Part shown: positions 55,201-63,592 of the stretch, one piece after another
How positions within the stretch are numbered: the stretch's first letter is position 1
Layout of the letters: each line of letters begins with the position of its first letter
Origin: Terriglobia bacterium
Lineage (GTDB): Bacteria; Acidobacteriota; Terriglobia; JAJPHL01
Reading direction: 5' to 3'
DNA: 64,000 nt
Assembly (NCBI GenBank): GCA_021325275.1
Contig: JAJPHL010000037.1
Coordinates: 186,001-250,000, forward strand
Made by a program: the position numbers and the translations under genes
Notes under the pieces: generated by a model
Told to the model about the DNA's origin: nothing
Databases searched by the model: none
What the model saw: the letters and a program-made list of their open reading frames with translations, nothing else

Positions 55201-55293
55201 GCCGGCGCGCAACTCGATCGCGCCGAGTTGGCCGCTTGGACGACGGTCGCGCAAGTGATTTTGAACCTGGATGAAACGATCTCGGAAGAATGA
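52222..55293 (+). CDS. PSD1 protein: cytochrome-c-like, DUF1549, LamG and DUF1553 domains
   Basis: 1023 residues with a signal peptide (about 1-19). A planctomycete-type cytochrome motif CFTCHGPDEKARM lies at about 34-46, DUF1549 at about 137-340 (PIDNFILARLEKEG, LTGLPPAP), a LamG-like beta-sandwich at about 405-600 (LLAHYAFDNNLADSS) and DUF1553 at about 700-960 (RNPLTARVAVNHFWQINFGTG). The family is common in Planctomycetota, Verrucomicrobiota and Acidobacteriota and is linked to carbohydrate use, but its reaction is unknown. It is paired with the DUF1501 gene downstream. Confidence 0.93.
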   Translation: MRLARVLALFATVVVSAQAKVDFVRDVRPILESSCFTCHGPDEKARMAKLRLDTKEGAAAVVTAGDPAHSKLFQRIISTDAATRMPMGGQLSEKQIATLRAWIEEGAPWATHWAFVAPVHPEIPALKQRKSSPNPIDNFILARLEKEGVHPTPLADKTTLIRRVTLDLTGLPPAPAEVDAFLADHSADAYEKVVDRLLKSPHYGERMALQWLDLARYADSHGYHIDSHRDMWPWRDWVVSAFNENLPFDKFAVWQIAGDLLPNATREQKIASGFNRNHMITFEGGAIPEEYEVEYVADRVETTSVAFLGLTMGCARCHDHKYDPIKQKEFYQFFAFFNNVEEKGLDGRAGNANPILRLSTPEQDAKLSELDTAVKALDKQLAPEAIAAAQTAWEKSRLATLPVATRDGLLAHYAFDNNLADSSGGYRAGRVTAGEPSYGEGPVDRAVSLNGEASIELAPGIPDPRKPFSVALWIRSNGRDDMPIVRRGGFELRFEPSWPLPYLRRGARVDVLLNGKAWRTRDPQLMGGDGAQSWHHYTVVSDGAAATLYIDAKPAALEAITTPRTVPLNSALEIPAPCQAALDDLRVYGRIITPAEISVLFNDEPIRAVLWSGPAAAKRSGMQKSLVREYFLTKDAPQELRDLYKRRNDTFTAWQNLNRAIPTTMVMAEKEKPNDTFLLARGDYRNQTDKVTPGVPSFLPGLPKDQTGRLALARWLVDPRNPLTARVAVNHFWQINFGTGLVKTSEDFGTRGELPSHPELLDWLATEFIKSGWDVRAMMRLMVTSEAYQRSSHATRALEEKDPENRLLARGPRFRLAAEEIRDNALAISGLLNAKLGGPPVFPYQPPGLWEDLAIGDVFSMQFYQQSHGDDLYRRSLYTFWKRTVPAPEMAIFDAPDRQKCLARRSRTNTPLQALVLMNDPTFVEASRALASRVMTSAASANDRVVLAFRLAVARTPTANELHTLAALAAQEVTHYRGHPDAATELLGVGESKAGAQLDRAELAAWTTVAQVILNLDETISEE

Positions 55294-55299
55294 AAGAAC

Positions 55300-55385
55300 A
55301 AAAGCAACCGCAGATGAACGCAGATCAAAACCGATCGACTGTTCTTCTTATCTGCGTTCATCTGCGTTCATCTGCGGTTGCTTTT
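55300..55385. repeat. Intergenic hairpin G (GAACGCAGAT arms)
   Basis: A perfect 26-base inverted repeat (55300-55325 and 55360-55385) with a 34-base loop; the right side carries one extra unit inside the loop. The arm shares the string GCAACCGCAGATGAACGCAG with hairpin C, about 47 kb away. It lies between the paired PSD1 and DUF1501 genes. Confidence 0.95.
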
Positions 55386-55396
55386 AAAGGTGTCAT

Positions 55397-56845
55397 ATGA
55401 AATCTATCGGCTGTGGATGCGCCAATGAATTAACGCGACGCCATTTTCTCGGCGCGGCCACCGGCATCGGTGGAATCGCGCTCGCTTCGTTGCTCGATCC
55501 CAAAATGTTGCACGCGAAAACCGTTGGTGGCTTGCCCGGCTTGCCGCATTTCGCGCCAAAAGCCAAGCACGTGATCTATTTGCATCAATCGGGCGCGCCG
55601 TCGCAGATCGATCTGTTCGATTACAAACCGCAACTTAAGAAATTCCACGGCCAGGAGTTACCGGCGTCGGTTCGGAATGGCCAGCGCATCACCGGTATGA
55701 CCAGCGGCCAGGATGCCTTCCCGGTGGCCGCGCCCATTTTCGAATTCAAGCGCTACGGAAAATCGGGCACGATGCTCAGCGAGTTGTTGCCGCATACCGG
55801 CGGTATCATCGACGACATTTGTCTGATCAAGACCGTTTTCACCGACGCGATCAATCACGATCCCGGCATCACGCTCATGCAGACCGGCAGCCAGCAGATG
55901 GGCCGCCCAAGTTTCGGAAGCTGGGTCAGCTATGGTCTCGGCAACGAGACGGAGAACTTGCCGGCGTACGTGGTGATGATTTCGCAGAGCAGCACGCTGG
56001 CCACCGATCAACCGCTGTTTTCGCGTTTGTGGTCAGCGGGATTTTTGCCGTCGAACTACCAAGGCGTGCTGTTCCGCTCGGGCGCCGATCCGATCCTTTA
56101 TTTGAGCGATCCGCCGGGCATCGACCGTTCTACTCGGCGCGCCATGCTCGACGCGATGGCGCAATTGAATCACGCCGAGGCGACGCGTTCCGGCGATCCT
56201 GAAGTGGAATCGCGCATCGGACAGTTCGAGATGGCGTTTCGGATGCAAGCGTCCGCGCCGGAACTGATGGATTTATCGAAGGAACCGGACAGCGTTTTCG
56301 AGATGTACGGTCCCGACTCGCGCAAGCCCGGCACGTATGCGTCGCACTGCTTGTTGGCGCGGCGGCTGGTCGAACGTGGGGTGCGTTTTGTCCAGCTCTA
56401 CAAGCGCGGTTGGGATCAGCACAACGACTTGCCGCGCGACTTGCCGCGGCAGACTCTCTCGACTGACCAACCAAGCGCCGCGTTGATCAAAGATCTGAAG
56501 CAGCGTGGCCTCCTCGACGAAACCTTGGTGATTTGGGGCGGGGAATTTGGCCGCACGATTTACTGTCAGGGCCGCTTGACGGCGACGAATTATGGCCGCG
56601 ATCATCACCCGCGTTGTTTCGCGCAATGGATGGCCGGCGGCGGCATCAAGCCGGGCGTCGTGATCGGCGAAACCGACGACTACTGCTACAACGTCGTGCA
56701 AGACCCGGTGCATGTCCACGACATTCAGGCCACGATCCTGCATTGCCTCGGCGTTGATCACACCAAGCTGACGTATCGGTATCAAGGGCGCGACTTCCGG
56801 CTTACCGATGTCGGCGGCGAAGTGGTCCAGAAGATTTTGACGTAG
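55397..56845 (+). CDS. DUF1501 protein, Tat-exported
   Basis: 482 residues. A twin-arginine signal (TRRHFLGAATGIGG) sits near residue 14, so it is exported folded. The rest has the alkaline-phosphatase/sulfatase-like fold of DUF1501 (YLHQSGAPSQIDLFDYKPQL, LVIWGGEFGRTI, GRDHHPRCFAQWMAGGG, VHVHDIQATILHCLG). It follows the PSD1 gene, its usual partner. Role unknown; probably acts with PSD1 outside the cytoplasm. Confidence 0.93.
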   Translation: MKSIGCGCANELTRRHFLGAATGIGGIALASLLDPKMLHAKTVGGLPGLPHFAPKAKHVIYLHQSGAPSQIDLFDYKPQLKKFHGQELPASVRNGQRITGMTSGQDAFPVAAPIFEFKRYGKSGTMLSELLPHTGGIIDDICLIKTVFTDAINHDPGITLMQTGSQQMGRPSFGSWVSYGLGNETENLPAYVVMISQSSTLATDQPLFSRLWSAGFLPSNYQGVLFRSGADPILYLSDPPGIDRSTRRAMLDAMAQLNHAEATRSGDPEVESRIGQFEMAFRMQASAPELMDLSKEPDSVFEMYGPDSRKPGTYASHCLLARRLVERGVRFVQLYKRGWDQHNDLPRDLPRQTLSTDQPSAALIKDLKQRGLLDETLVIWGGEFGRTIYCQGRLTATNYGRDHHPRCFAQWMAGGGIKPGVVIGETDDYCYNVVQDPVHVHDIQATILHCLGVDHTKLTYRYQGRDFRLTDVGGEVVQKILT

Positions 56846-56858
56846 GCAAGGCCGCCAG

Positions 56859-57296
56859 TTAAGATTGCACCTCTTCCGATCGACTGATCAATTTCACGCC
56901 TGCGGCGGCAGCCGCTCTTCGAAGATCAGCATCTTGCGTTGCCAGAGGGAAACCAGTATCCAATGACAGGGCGAGATAGGCCGCGTCGTAAGAGGTCAAT
57001 TGGTGTTTTGCAGCGAGGCGACGAACTCGGGTTAGTGTCTCCTCTGTATCGAGCGGGTGGACGCGTACCGAGAAGCGCAAAATCTCCGCGATGAACCGTT
57101 CCACACGATCTTCGGTCACTCGGCCCTTACGTTGAGCGTGAACAAGGATGTTGGCAATCTCAAGGGACCAAACAGCGGGGACGTGCACGTCCGTCCCGGC
57201 TGCACACCAGTTCAGAAGTTCTTCTGTGTAGGGATTCGCTTCATCGTCGAAGCACCAAGCCAAGGTTACTGACGCGTCCGGGATGAACGGCTCCAT
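56859..57296 (-). CDS. PIN-domain toxin (VapC-like)
   Basis: 145 residues with the acidic PIN quartet: Asp7 (FIPDASV), Glu in SLEIANIL, Asp in TSYDAAYLALS and Asp in TQDADL. VapC toxins cut tRNA or other RNA. It starts one base after the antitoxin stop, as expected for a type II pair. Confidence 0.92.
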   Translation of the reverse strand: MEPFIPDASVTLAWCFDDEANPYTEELLNWCAAGTDVHVPAVWSLEIANILVHAQRKGRVTEDRVERFIAEILRFSVRVHPLDTEETLTRVRRLAAKHQLTSYDAAYLALSLDTGFPLATQDADLRRAAAAAGVKLISRSEEVQS

Positions 57297-57551
57297 TTAG
57301 AATCGATGGCCTTGGTGTGCTAAGTCTTTCATCCGCATGCCGCCTAGCGTGACGCCCGTTCGCAGTTCGCGGAGTCGTGCGGCGGCTTCGGCCCATTGGG
57401 CGGTCGCGTCAGGGGTGCTGACATCGCGGAACCCACGCGCGTGTAGCGCGCGCACACCTTCGGCGATCAAGTCGTCAACAGATCCGATGTGTCCACTCGC
57501 GATCTCCTGACGTACTAGCCGTTCCGTTTCCGGTCTAATTTCGATTGTCAT
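57297..57551 (-). CDS. Antitoxin of the PIN-domain toxin, ribbon-helix-helix type
   Basis: 84 residues. The N-terminal MTIEIRPETERLVRQEIASG and VDDLIAEGVRALH look like a ParD-type ribbon-helix-helix DNA-binding domain; the C-terminal part should wrap the toxin. First gene of the pair and probably represses it. Confidence 0.85.
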   Translation of the reverse strand: MTIEIRPETERLVRQEIASGHIGSVDDLIAEGVRALHARGFRDVSTPDATAQWAEAAARLRELRTGVTLGGMRMKDLAHQGHRF

Positions 57552-57657
57552 CGACTTCAGGATACACCAGTTGCCGCGATTCTAGTGCCGCTGCGATTCA
57601 CTGCCGGCCGTCACGCGGACTTGCGACGACAACTTTTTACAACGACGCCTCCGGCTT

Positions 57658-57685
57658 CTACATGTCTATTGTGGTAGATATGTAG
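57658..57685. promoter_or_regulatory. Inverted repeat, probable PadR operator
   Basis: Arms of 10 bases, CTACATGTCT (57658-57667) and AGATATGTAG (57676-57685), separated by 8 bases and matching at 9 of 10 positions. It lies 16 bases before the PadR start, where autoregulation would act. A strong GGAGGT follows at 57691-57696. Confidence 0.65.
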
Positions 57686-57701
57686 AAGACGGAGGTATTA
57701 C

Positions 57702-58046
57702 ATGCCGGACAAGTCCGATCTCCCGCAAGGGACCCTCGATCTGCTGATCCTGAAAATCGCCGCGCTGGGACCGGTGCACGGTTACGCCATCGCGCAGCGC
57801 TTGCAGCAAGTTTCGCGCGACGTGGTGCAGGTGCCGCAAGGCTCGCTCTATCCCGCACTGCATCGCCTGGAAAATCGCGGACTGCTGGCCGCCGAGTGGA
57901 AGGAAACGGAAACCGGCCGCGAAGCGAAATTCTACAAGCTCACGCGCAAGGGGCGCACGCAGCTTGAGGAAGAATCGGCGAGCTGGCAGCGCTTGACGCA
58001 GGCCGTGTCGCTCATTTTGAGGATTTCGGAAGGAGGCGCGCAATGA
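57702..58046 (+). CDS. PadR-family transcriptional regulator
   Basis: 114 residues: a winged helix (DLLILKIAALGPVHGYAIAQRLQ, GSLYPALHRLENRGLL, KFYKLTRKGRTQLEEE) and a short C-terminal helix for dimerisation. It overlaps the permease start by four bases (ATGA), the standard acidobacterial arrangement in which PadR controls the exporter. Confidence 0.95.
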   Translation: MPDKSDLPQGTLDLLILKIAALGPVHGYAIAQRLQQVSRDVVQVPQGSLYPALHRLENRGLLAAEWKETETGREAKFYKLTRKGRTQLEEESASWQRLTQAVSLILRISEGGAQ

Positions 58047-60691
58047 ACTGGCTGAATCGTCTCTTGCGGCGCGGAAAAATGGAGAGGCAGCTCGACAAAG
58101 AACTGCAATTCCATCTCGACCAGCACGCCTCCGACTTGATCGCGCGCGGGCGCACGCCGGACGCTGCGCGGCGCGAAGCATGGCTCGCGCTCGGCGGCGA
58201 TGAGCAAGTGAAAGAACGCTGCCGCGACGCCCGCGGCACGCGTTGGCTCGAGGATTTCGCGCAAGACGCACGCTACGCGCTGCGCGGATTGCGCCAGCAT
58301 TCCGGATTTACGGCGGTCACGCTCGCCACGTTGGCGCTGGGCATCGGCGCGACGGCGGTGATGTTCACGCTGATTTACAGCCTGCTCTTGAAGCCGCTGG
58401 CCTATCGCGACCCCGCGCGGCTGGTCTCTTTGCACGGCTACTCGGCGAGTTGGAACGTCAATCTCTTCGGCCAACAGAATCTCGCGTATCTCGATTTTCT
58501 CGATTGTCGCCGCGACAGCCGCATGCTTGAAATCGCGGGAAGTGTCTTCGATTCAGGCACCATCAGCCGGCCGGGCGATCCCGAGTATGTGAATGAGTTT
58601 GAAATCACGCCGAATTTCTTCTCCGTGCTCGGCGTTCCCCCGGCGCTCGGCCGCACGTTCACCGCCGATGAAGACCGCGCGGGCGGGACGCACTCCGCGA
58701 TCCTCGGCTACAGTTTGTGGCGCCGCCGCTTTGCCGGCGATCCGGGGATCATCGGGCAATCGGTGGTGATAGATGAGAAAACTTACACGGTTGTCGGCGT
58801 GGCGGCCTGGAACTTGCGTGTACACGATAATGAAGCGGACGTCTACACGCCGCTGGCGCAAAACACGCAGGGATACATGCGAAACCGGCGCGCCCATCCC
58901 GTGACAACGGTCGCGCGGCTCGCGCCTGGTGCGACACTCGATCAGGCCAGCGCGGAGCTGGCCGCCATCGGATCGCGTCTCGCGGCGCAATATCCCGATT
59001 CCAACAAAGAACGATCGTTGATTGCGGTGCCGCTCGGCCCGGAAGTCGGCGACGCGCGATCGATGTTGTGGCTGTTGCTCGGCGCGGTGTCGCTGGTGTT
59101 GTTGATCGCGTGTGTGAACATCGCAAGCTTGTTGTTGGCACGCGCCGTCTCGCGTCAGCGCGATTGGGCGATGCGGATCGCGCTCGGCGCCGGACGCGGA
59201 CGGCTTGTCCGGCAGTGTCTCACCGAAAGCGCCGTGCTGGGGTTGGGCGGCGGCACGCTCGGCGTAATTCTCGCGGCTGTCGGAATTCGCCCGTTCGTGC
59301 TTTTGTGGCCGGGCATTCTGCCGCGCGCCGAAGAAGTGTCGCTCGATTGGCGCGTGGTGCTTTTTACGCTGGCCGTTTCGCTCGGCTGCGGTTTGCTGTT
59401 TGGTCTCGCGCCCGCATTGCGTGTGCCCATCCGCGACGTCGAACGCACGCTGCGCTCGGGCACTCGCGGAGCGGGCGGAGGCTCGCGGCGTTTGCACATG
59501 GCGCTGGTGGCTACAGAGATGGCGCTCGCCGTGGTGCTGCTGGTTTCCGCGGGGATTTTGGGCCGCACGCTGCTGCGGCTTTCGTCCATCGATCCGGGAA
59601 TCAACGTACAGAACCTATTGACGGCGCGTGTGGCGCTGGCAGACAGCACGCTTGCCGATCCGGAAAAGACGCAAGCGGCATGGAGAGATCTTCTCGAACG
59701 CGCGCGGCGGATTCCCGGTGTGGAGGCAATCGCGGCGGTGGATACCGTGCCCATGCGCCAGGGCAGCAATCAAATCGGTTACTGGCTCACTTCGGCGGAG
59801 CCGCCGGAGAATCAGAAACCGATGGTGTTGGCGAACAGCGTGACGCCCGATTACTTGAAAGTGATGGGAATCGCATTGTTGCGCGGGCGATTTCTCACCG
59901 ACCAGGATCGCGCCGGCGCGGAATCCGTCGCCGTGATCGATGAAGTGATGGCGCACAACGCATTCGGCAACGAAGATGCGATTGGCAGGCAAGTCTGGAT
60001 CGGCTTGGGCAGTGATCCGTTGCGGGTGGTGGGCGTCGTGCGGCACGTGCGCCAGTGGGGGCCGGCGAGCGACGATCAGTCGGACAAGACGCGCGCGCAA
60101 CTCTACTATCCGTTCGCGCAAGTGCCGGCGCGTTTGGTGCGCAGGTGGTCGACGTTGATGTCGGTGGCGGTGCGCACCAGCGGCCCTCCACTAGGCATCG
60201 TTGAGTCTTTGCGCCAAGAGGTCCGCGGCGCGGGCGGCGACCAGGTGATCTATCAAGTGCGCACGATGGAACAACTCGCCGCGGCGACGCTCGCGCAGCA
60301 GCGCTTCCTCATGCTGCTGTTCGGAATTTTTGCGGCACTTGCCGTGGCCCAGGCGTGCATCGGGATTTACGGCGTGCTCGCATATCTCACGAACCAGCGC
60401 GTGCCGGAAATCGGCGTACGCATGGCGCTGGGCGCGACGCCCGGCGAAGTGCTGCGCATGGTGTTGCGGCAGAGCATGGGTATGATCGCGGCCGGCGAGT
60501 GTGCCGGGATCGCGGCGGCGCTCGCGGCAGCGCGGGTATTGTCTCAACAGGTCGCCGGAGTGCAGTCGTTCGAGCCGCTGACGTTCGCGCTGGTGATTCC
60601 GCTGCTGATCGTCGCGGCGCTGCCGGCGAGTTTTCTCCCGGCGCGCCGCGCCAGCCGGATTGATCCGATGCGCGCGTTGCGGCAAGATTGA
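58043..60691 (+). CDS. MacB/FtsX-type ABC permease (ADOP-like), PadR-linked
   Basis: 882 residues. Beyond the usual layout ([41 protein letters not shown]) it has an extra N-terminal cytoplasmic domain of about 80 residues (LDKELQFHLDQHASDLIARG), typical of the PadR-linked members. No ATPase is adjacent. Probably exports a toxic compound sensed by the PadR protein. Confidence 0.93.
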   Translation: MNWLNRLLRRGKMERQLDKELQFHLDQHASDLIARGRTPDAARREAWLALGGDEQVKERCRDARGTRWLEDFAQDARYALRGLRQHSGFTAVTLATLALGIGATAVMFTLIYSLLLKPLAYRDPARLVSLHGYSASWNVNLFGQQNLAYLDFLDCRRDSRMLEIAGSVFDSGTISRPGDPEYVNEFEITPNFFSVLGVPPALGRTFTADEDRAGGTHSAILGYSLWRRRFAGDPGIIGQSVVIDEKTYTVVGVAAWNLRVHDNEADVYTPLAQNTQGYMRNRRAHPVTTVARLAPGATLDQASAELAAIGSRLAAQYPDSNKERSLIAVPLGPEVGDARSMLWLLLGAVSLVLLIACVNIASLLLARAVSRQRDWAMRIALGAGRGRLVRQCLTESAVLGLGGGTLGVILAAVGIRPFVLLWPGILPRAEEVSLDWRVVLFTLAVSLGCGLLFGLAPALRVPIRDVERTLRSGTRGAGGGSRRLHMALVATEMALAVVLLVSAGILGRTLLRLSSIDPGINVQNLLTARVALADSTLADPEKTQAAWRDLLERARRIPGVEAIAAVDTVPMRQGSNQIGYWLTSAEPPENQKPMVLANSVTPDYLKVMGIALLRGRFLTDQDRAGAESVAVIDEVMAHNAFGNEDAIGRQVWIGLGSDPLRVVGVVRHVRQWGPASDDQSDKTRAQLYYPFAQVPARLVRRWSTLMSVAVRTSGPPLGIVESLRQEVRGAGGDQVIYQVRTMEQLAAATLAQQRFLMLLFGIFAALAVAQACIGIYGVLAYLTNQRVPEIGVRMALGATPGEVLRMVLRQSMGMIAAGECAGIAAALAAARVLSQQVAGVQSFEPLTFALVIPLLIVAALPASFLPARRASRIDPMRALRQD

Positions 60692-60693
60692 CG

Positions 60694-61905
60694 CTAGCGT
60701 TCGTTCTTAAAGACGTGGCCGCCCTTCATCACGAATTTCACTTGGCGAACCGCGGTGATGTCCGCCAGGGGATCGCCGTTCACGGCCACGATGTCGGCCT
60801 CCATTCCCGGCGCCAGCATTCCGATCTTGTCGGACATGCGCAGCGCTTCGGCGGCCACGGAAGTCGCGCTGGCGATGGCGTCGAGCGGATTGTCGCCGCC
60901 GTCTTTCACGCGATAGATGAATTCTTCGGCGTTGCGGCCGTGCGCGCCGGCCACCGCGTCGGTGCCGAAAACGATTTTTACGTGATGCGCGCGCGCCTTG
61001 CGGATGACTTGATCGTCCAACGGCAGCGCCTTCTCCATGTAGGCGAATCCTTCCTCGGTGTAGTTGCCGGTGCCCAGGAATTTCGGCTTCAACTCGAGAT
61101 AATTGTGCAGCACCAGAAAATTCGGATCGAAGTAGACGCCCTTGTCGGCCATCAGTTGGAGCGTTTCGTCGTCCAGAAAAATGCCATGCTCCACCGACGT
61201 GCATCCGCCCATCACCGCGGCCTTCGCGCCGCCCGGCGCGTGGGCGTGCACAACGCTGCGCAATCCGCGTTTGGTCGCTTCACCACAAACGGCGGCCACT
61301 TGCTCGTTCGTCATCGATTGCGCGCCGCCGTCGCGAATGCTTTTCGTGGCGAATAGCTTGATGACGTCGGCGCCTTCGTCCGCCGCTTGATCGACGGCCG
61401 CGCGAAGCTTGTCAAGGTCGCCGCCGCCGGTGGTTTCGGTGATTTGGCGGATCGACGTCAGCACGCGCGGCCCGGGGATTTGTCCCGCGGCGACGGCTTC
61501 GCGCAAATCCTTGTCAGTCGACGCGCCCAAACTCTGCACCGTGGTGAATCCGCCCTGCAGCGTCGCCCACAGATTTGCCGCCGACGCCAATGTGCTGAAC
61601 GGCGTGGCGGGACCGCCGAGCGTCGCTTTGCCGTTGGGTCCAAAATGCGCGCCGACGTGTACGTGCGTGTCGATCCAGCCCGGCATCACGGTGTATCCGG
61701 TGAGGTCGTACGTCGGTGGATCTTTGATGGGGCCTACCGAAACGATCTTCGACCCTTCCACGACAATCTGCATCCGCATTTGCACGGGATGTTTGCCGTC
61801 GAGCAAGCGTGTGGCGCGAATCACAATGCGATCTTTGGTTTGAGCATGCGCCGTGCAGAGTGACGCGCAACAAATAGCGGCCAGGACCAGCGTGCGGGTT
61901 TTCAT
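60694..61905 (-). CDS. Exported metal-dependent amidohydrolase
   Basis: 403 residues with a signal peptide (about 1-21, TAHAQ). Metal ligands: DTHVHVG, the Lys in VIKLFATK, His in VVHAHAPGG and EHGIF, and Asp in FGTDAVAG. Related enzymes are Xaa-Pro or Xaa-Arg dipeptidases and imidazolonepropionase-like hydrolases; the substrate here is not known. Stop codons of this and the permease gene are two bases apart. Confidence 0.92.
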   Translation of the reverse strand: MKTRTLVLAAICCASLCTAHAQTKDRIVIRATRLLDGKHPVQMRMQIVVEGSKIVSVGPIKDPPTYDLTGYTVMPGWIDTHVHVGAHFGPNGKATLGGPATPFSTLASAANLWATLQGGFTTVQSLGASTDKDLREAVAAGQIPGPRVLTSIRQITETTGGGDLDKLRAAVDQAADEGADVIKLFATKSIRDGGAQSMTNEQVAAVCGEATKRGLRSVVHAHAPGGAKAAVMGGCTSVEHGIFLDDETLQLMADKGVYFDPNFLVLHNYLELKPKFLGTGNYTEEGFAYMEKALPLDDQVIRKARAHHVKIVFGTDAVAGAHGRNAEEFIYRVKDGGDNPLDAIASATSVAAEALRMSDKIGMLAPGMEADIVAVNGDPLADITAVRQVKFVMKGGHVFKNER

Positions 61906-61916
61906 GGCGTTAGGAT

Positions 61917-62984
61917 ATGATGCTCACGCGGGTCATGCAACCACTTCCCGAGGTGAAAGAAACCACAGAAGTCCGCGCGGCGCATCGCTTCGATGAAGCC
62001 GCGCTCGACCGCTATCTGGCGAAACACGTGGAAGGTTACGCCGGTCCGTTGCGCGTGCGCCAGTTCGAGGGCGGACAATCGAATCCCACGTATTATCTCG
62101 AAGCATGTGGACGAGCGTACGTGCTTCGCAAAAAACCGCCGGGAAAATTGCTGCCCTCGGCGCACGCCGTCGACCGCGAGTATCGCGTGATCTCGGCGCT
62201 GCGCGATTCGGGCGTCCCGGTGTGTCGCGCGTACTGCTTGTGCGAAGACGAAAGCGTCATCGGCACGCCGTTCTACGTGATGGAGCACGTGAGCGGCCGC
62301 GTATTTCGCGAACTCCGCCTGCCGGGATTGCCGAACGCTGAACGCGCCGCGATTTACGACGCGATGAATGCGGCGCTCGCCGCGCTACACAGGGTCGATT
62401 GGGAAGCGGCGGGACTGGGCGACTACGGCAAGCCGGGAAATTACTACGCGCGGCAAATCAGCCGGTGGGCGCGGCAATACGAAGCGTCGAAGACCGAAGA
62501 AATCACCGCGATGGACCAGTTAGCGGCGTGGCTGCCGGAGCATATTCCGGCGGGAGATGAAACGCGCATCGTTCACGGCGATTTTCGCCTGGAAAACTTG
62601 ATCTTCCATCCGACCGAGCCGCGGATTCTCGCGGTCCTCGACTGGGAATTGTCGACGCTCGGCCATCCGCTCGGTGACTTGGCGTACAACTGCATGCCGT
62701 ACTACTCGACGCATCCGCGCATGGGTGGACTCGATGAGTTCGATTGCGCGGCGCACGGCATTCCCACGGAGTCGGAATACGTGGCGGCATATTGCCGCCG
62801 TACGGGTCGCACGACGATCGCGGAGTGGCCGTTCTACATGGCGTTTTCGTTGTTCCGATCCGCGAGCATTTTGCAAGGCGTCTACGCGCGTGGATTGCAG
62901 GGCAACGCGTCGAGTGAAAACGCGTTGACGCTGGGCGCGATGGTGAAAACGTCGGCCGAGCGCGCGTGGGGCCTAGTGGCGTAA
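61917..62984 (+). CDS. APH-fold phosphotransferase (ACAD10/11 kinase-like)
   Basis: 355 residues with the aminoglycoside-phosphotransferase/choline-kinase fold: catalytic [11 protein letters not shown] and metal-binding [18 protein letters not shown]. In eukaryotic ACAD10/11 this domain is fused to an acyl-CoA dehydrogenase and phosphorylates 4-hydroxyacyl-CoA; bacterial versions sit beside such a gene, as one does here at the window's edge. ATGs at 61917, 61920 and 61935 are possible starts. Confidence 0.9.
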   Translation: MMLTRVMQPLPEVKETTEVRAAHRFDEAALDRYLAKHVEGYAGPLRVRQFEGGQSNPTYYLEACGRAYVLRKKPPGKLLPSAHAVDREYRVISALRDSGVPVCRAYCLCEDESVIGTPFYVMEHVSGRVFRELRLPGLPNAERAAIYDAMNAALAALHRVDWEAAGLGDYGKPGNYYARQISRWARQYEASKTEEITAMDQLAAWLPEHIPAGDETRIVHGDFRLENLIFHPTEPRILAVLDWELSTLGHPLGDLAYNCMPYYSTHPRMGGLDEFDCAAHGIPTESEYVAAYCRRTGRTTIAEWPFYMAFSLFRSASILQGVYARGLQGNASSENALTLGAMVKTSAERAWGLVA

Positions 62985-62985
62985 G

Positions 62986-63330
62986 CTAGAGATCGAGCAG
63001 CAAGCGCAAGCCATCGTCGATTGCTTCCAGCGTACTGTCACTTACGCGGCCAATTCGTTTCTGCAAGAAGCGCCGGTCGATCGTTGCAACTTGAGACACA
63101 TTTGCAACGGAGTCAACCGAGAGTCCGGATTCGTCCGCGGTTATTAGGACGTTGCCGGCAGGCCGCAAGAGGTCTAGATTTGAAGTGACCGTTACGACGA
63201 TCACGGTACGGATGCCGCTGCGATTGAACCCGTCGTTTTGCACAATCACGACCGGACGGCGAAAGCCAGGCTCGGAACCGACCGGCTCTCGAAAATCCGC
63301 CCACCAGACGTCGCCGCGCGCGACTACCAC
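62986..63330 (-). CDS. MazF-like toxin endoribonuclease
   Basis: 114 residues of the MazF/PemK fold: RGDVWWADFREPVGSEPG at the start, RPVVIVQND and VTSN, ending in a Leu-rich helix. It should cut mRNA when freed from its antitoxin. The start overlaps the antitoxin end by 7 bases. Confidence 0.92.
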   Translation of the reverse strand: MVVARGDVWWADFREPVGSEPGFRRPVVIVQNDGFNRSGIRTVIVVTVTSNLDLLRPAGNVLITADESGLSVDSVANVSQVATIDRRFLQKRIGRVSDSTLEAIDDGLRLLLDL

Positions 63331-63560
63331 GGTTCCTTCGCGATGGTACGTGCCTGCATCTCGGCCAAGACCGGATCCATGCTGCTGTCTACTTTGGAGT
63401 AGACCTCGTTCAATCGCTCAGTGAGGTTCGCGTAGCGGCGTTTGGCAACGTACTCGGAGAGCGCGATGGCGTACAGCTTGCTTCGCGTCACACCCATTTG
63501 CTTCGCCAACTTCTCGCCGGACTTGAAAAGCTTGTCAGGGACGGAAATTGCTGCTTTCAT
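63324..63560 (-). CDS. Antitoxin of the MazF-like toxin, ribbon-helix-helix type
   Basis: 78 residues from the ATG at 63560: MKAAISVPDKLFKSGEKLAKQMG then SKLYAIALSEYV is a ribbon-helix-helix DNA-binding domain; the C-terminus should bind the toxin. The frame is open to 63617, but that extension overlaps the neighbouring dehydrogenase gene. Confidence 0.86.
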   Translation of the reverse strand: MKAAISVPDKLFKSGEKLAKQMGVTRSKLYAIALSEYVAKRRYANLTERLNEVYSKVDSSMDPVLAEMQARTIAKEPW

Positions 63561-63592
63561 ACCCAAGTAATACCACAGTATTACTCCGGCAG

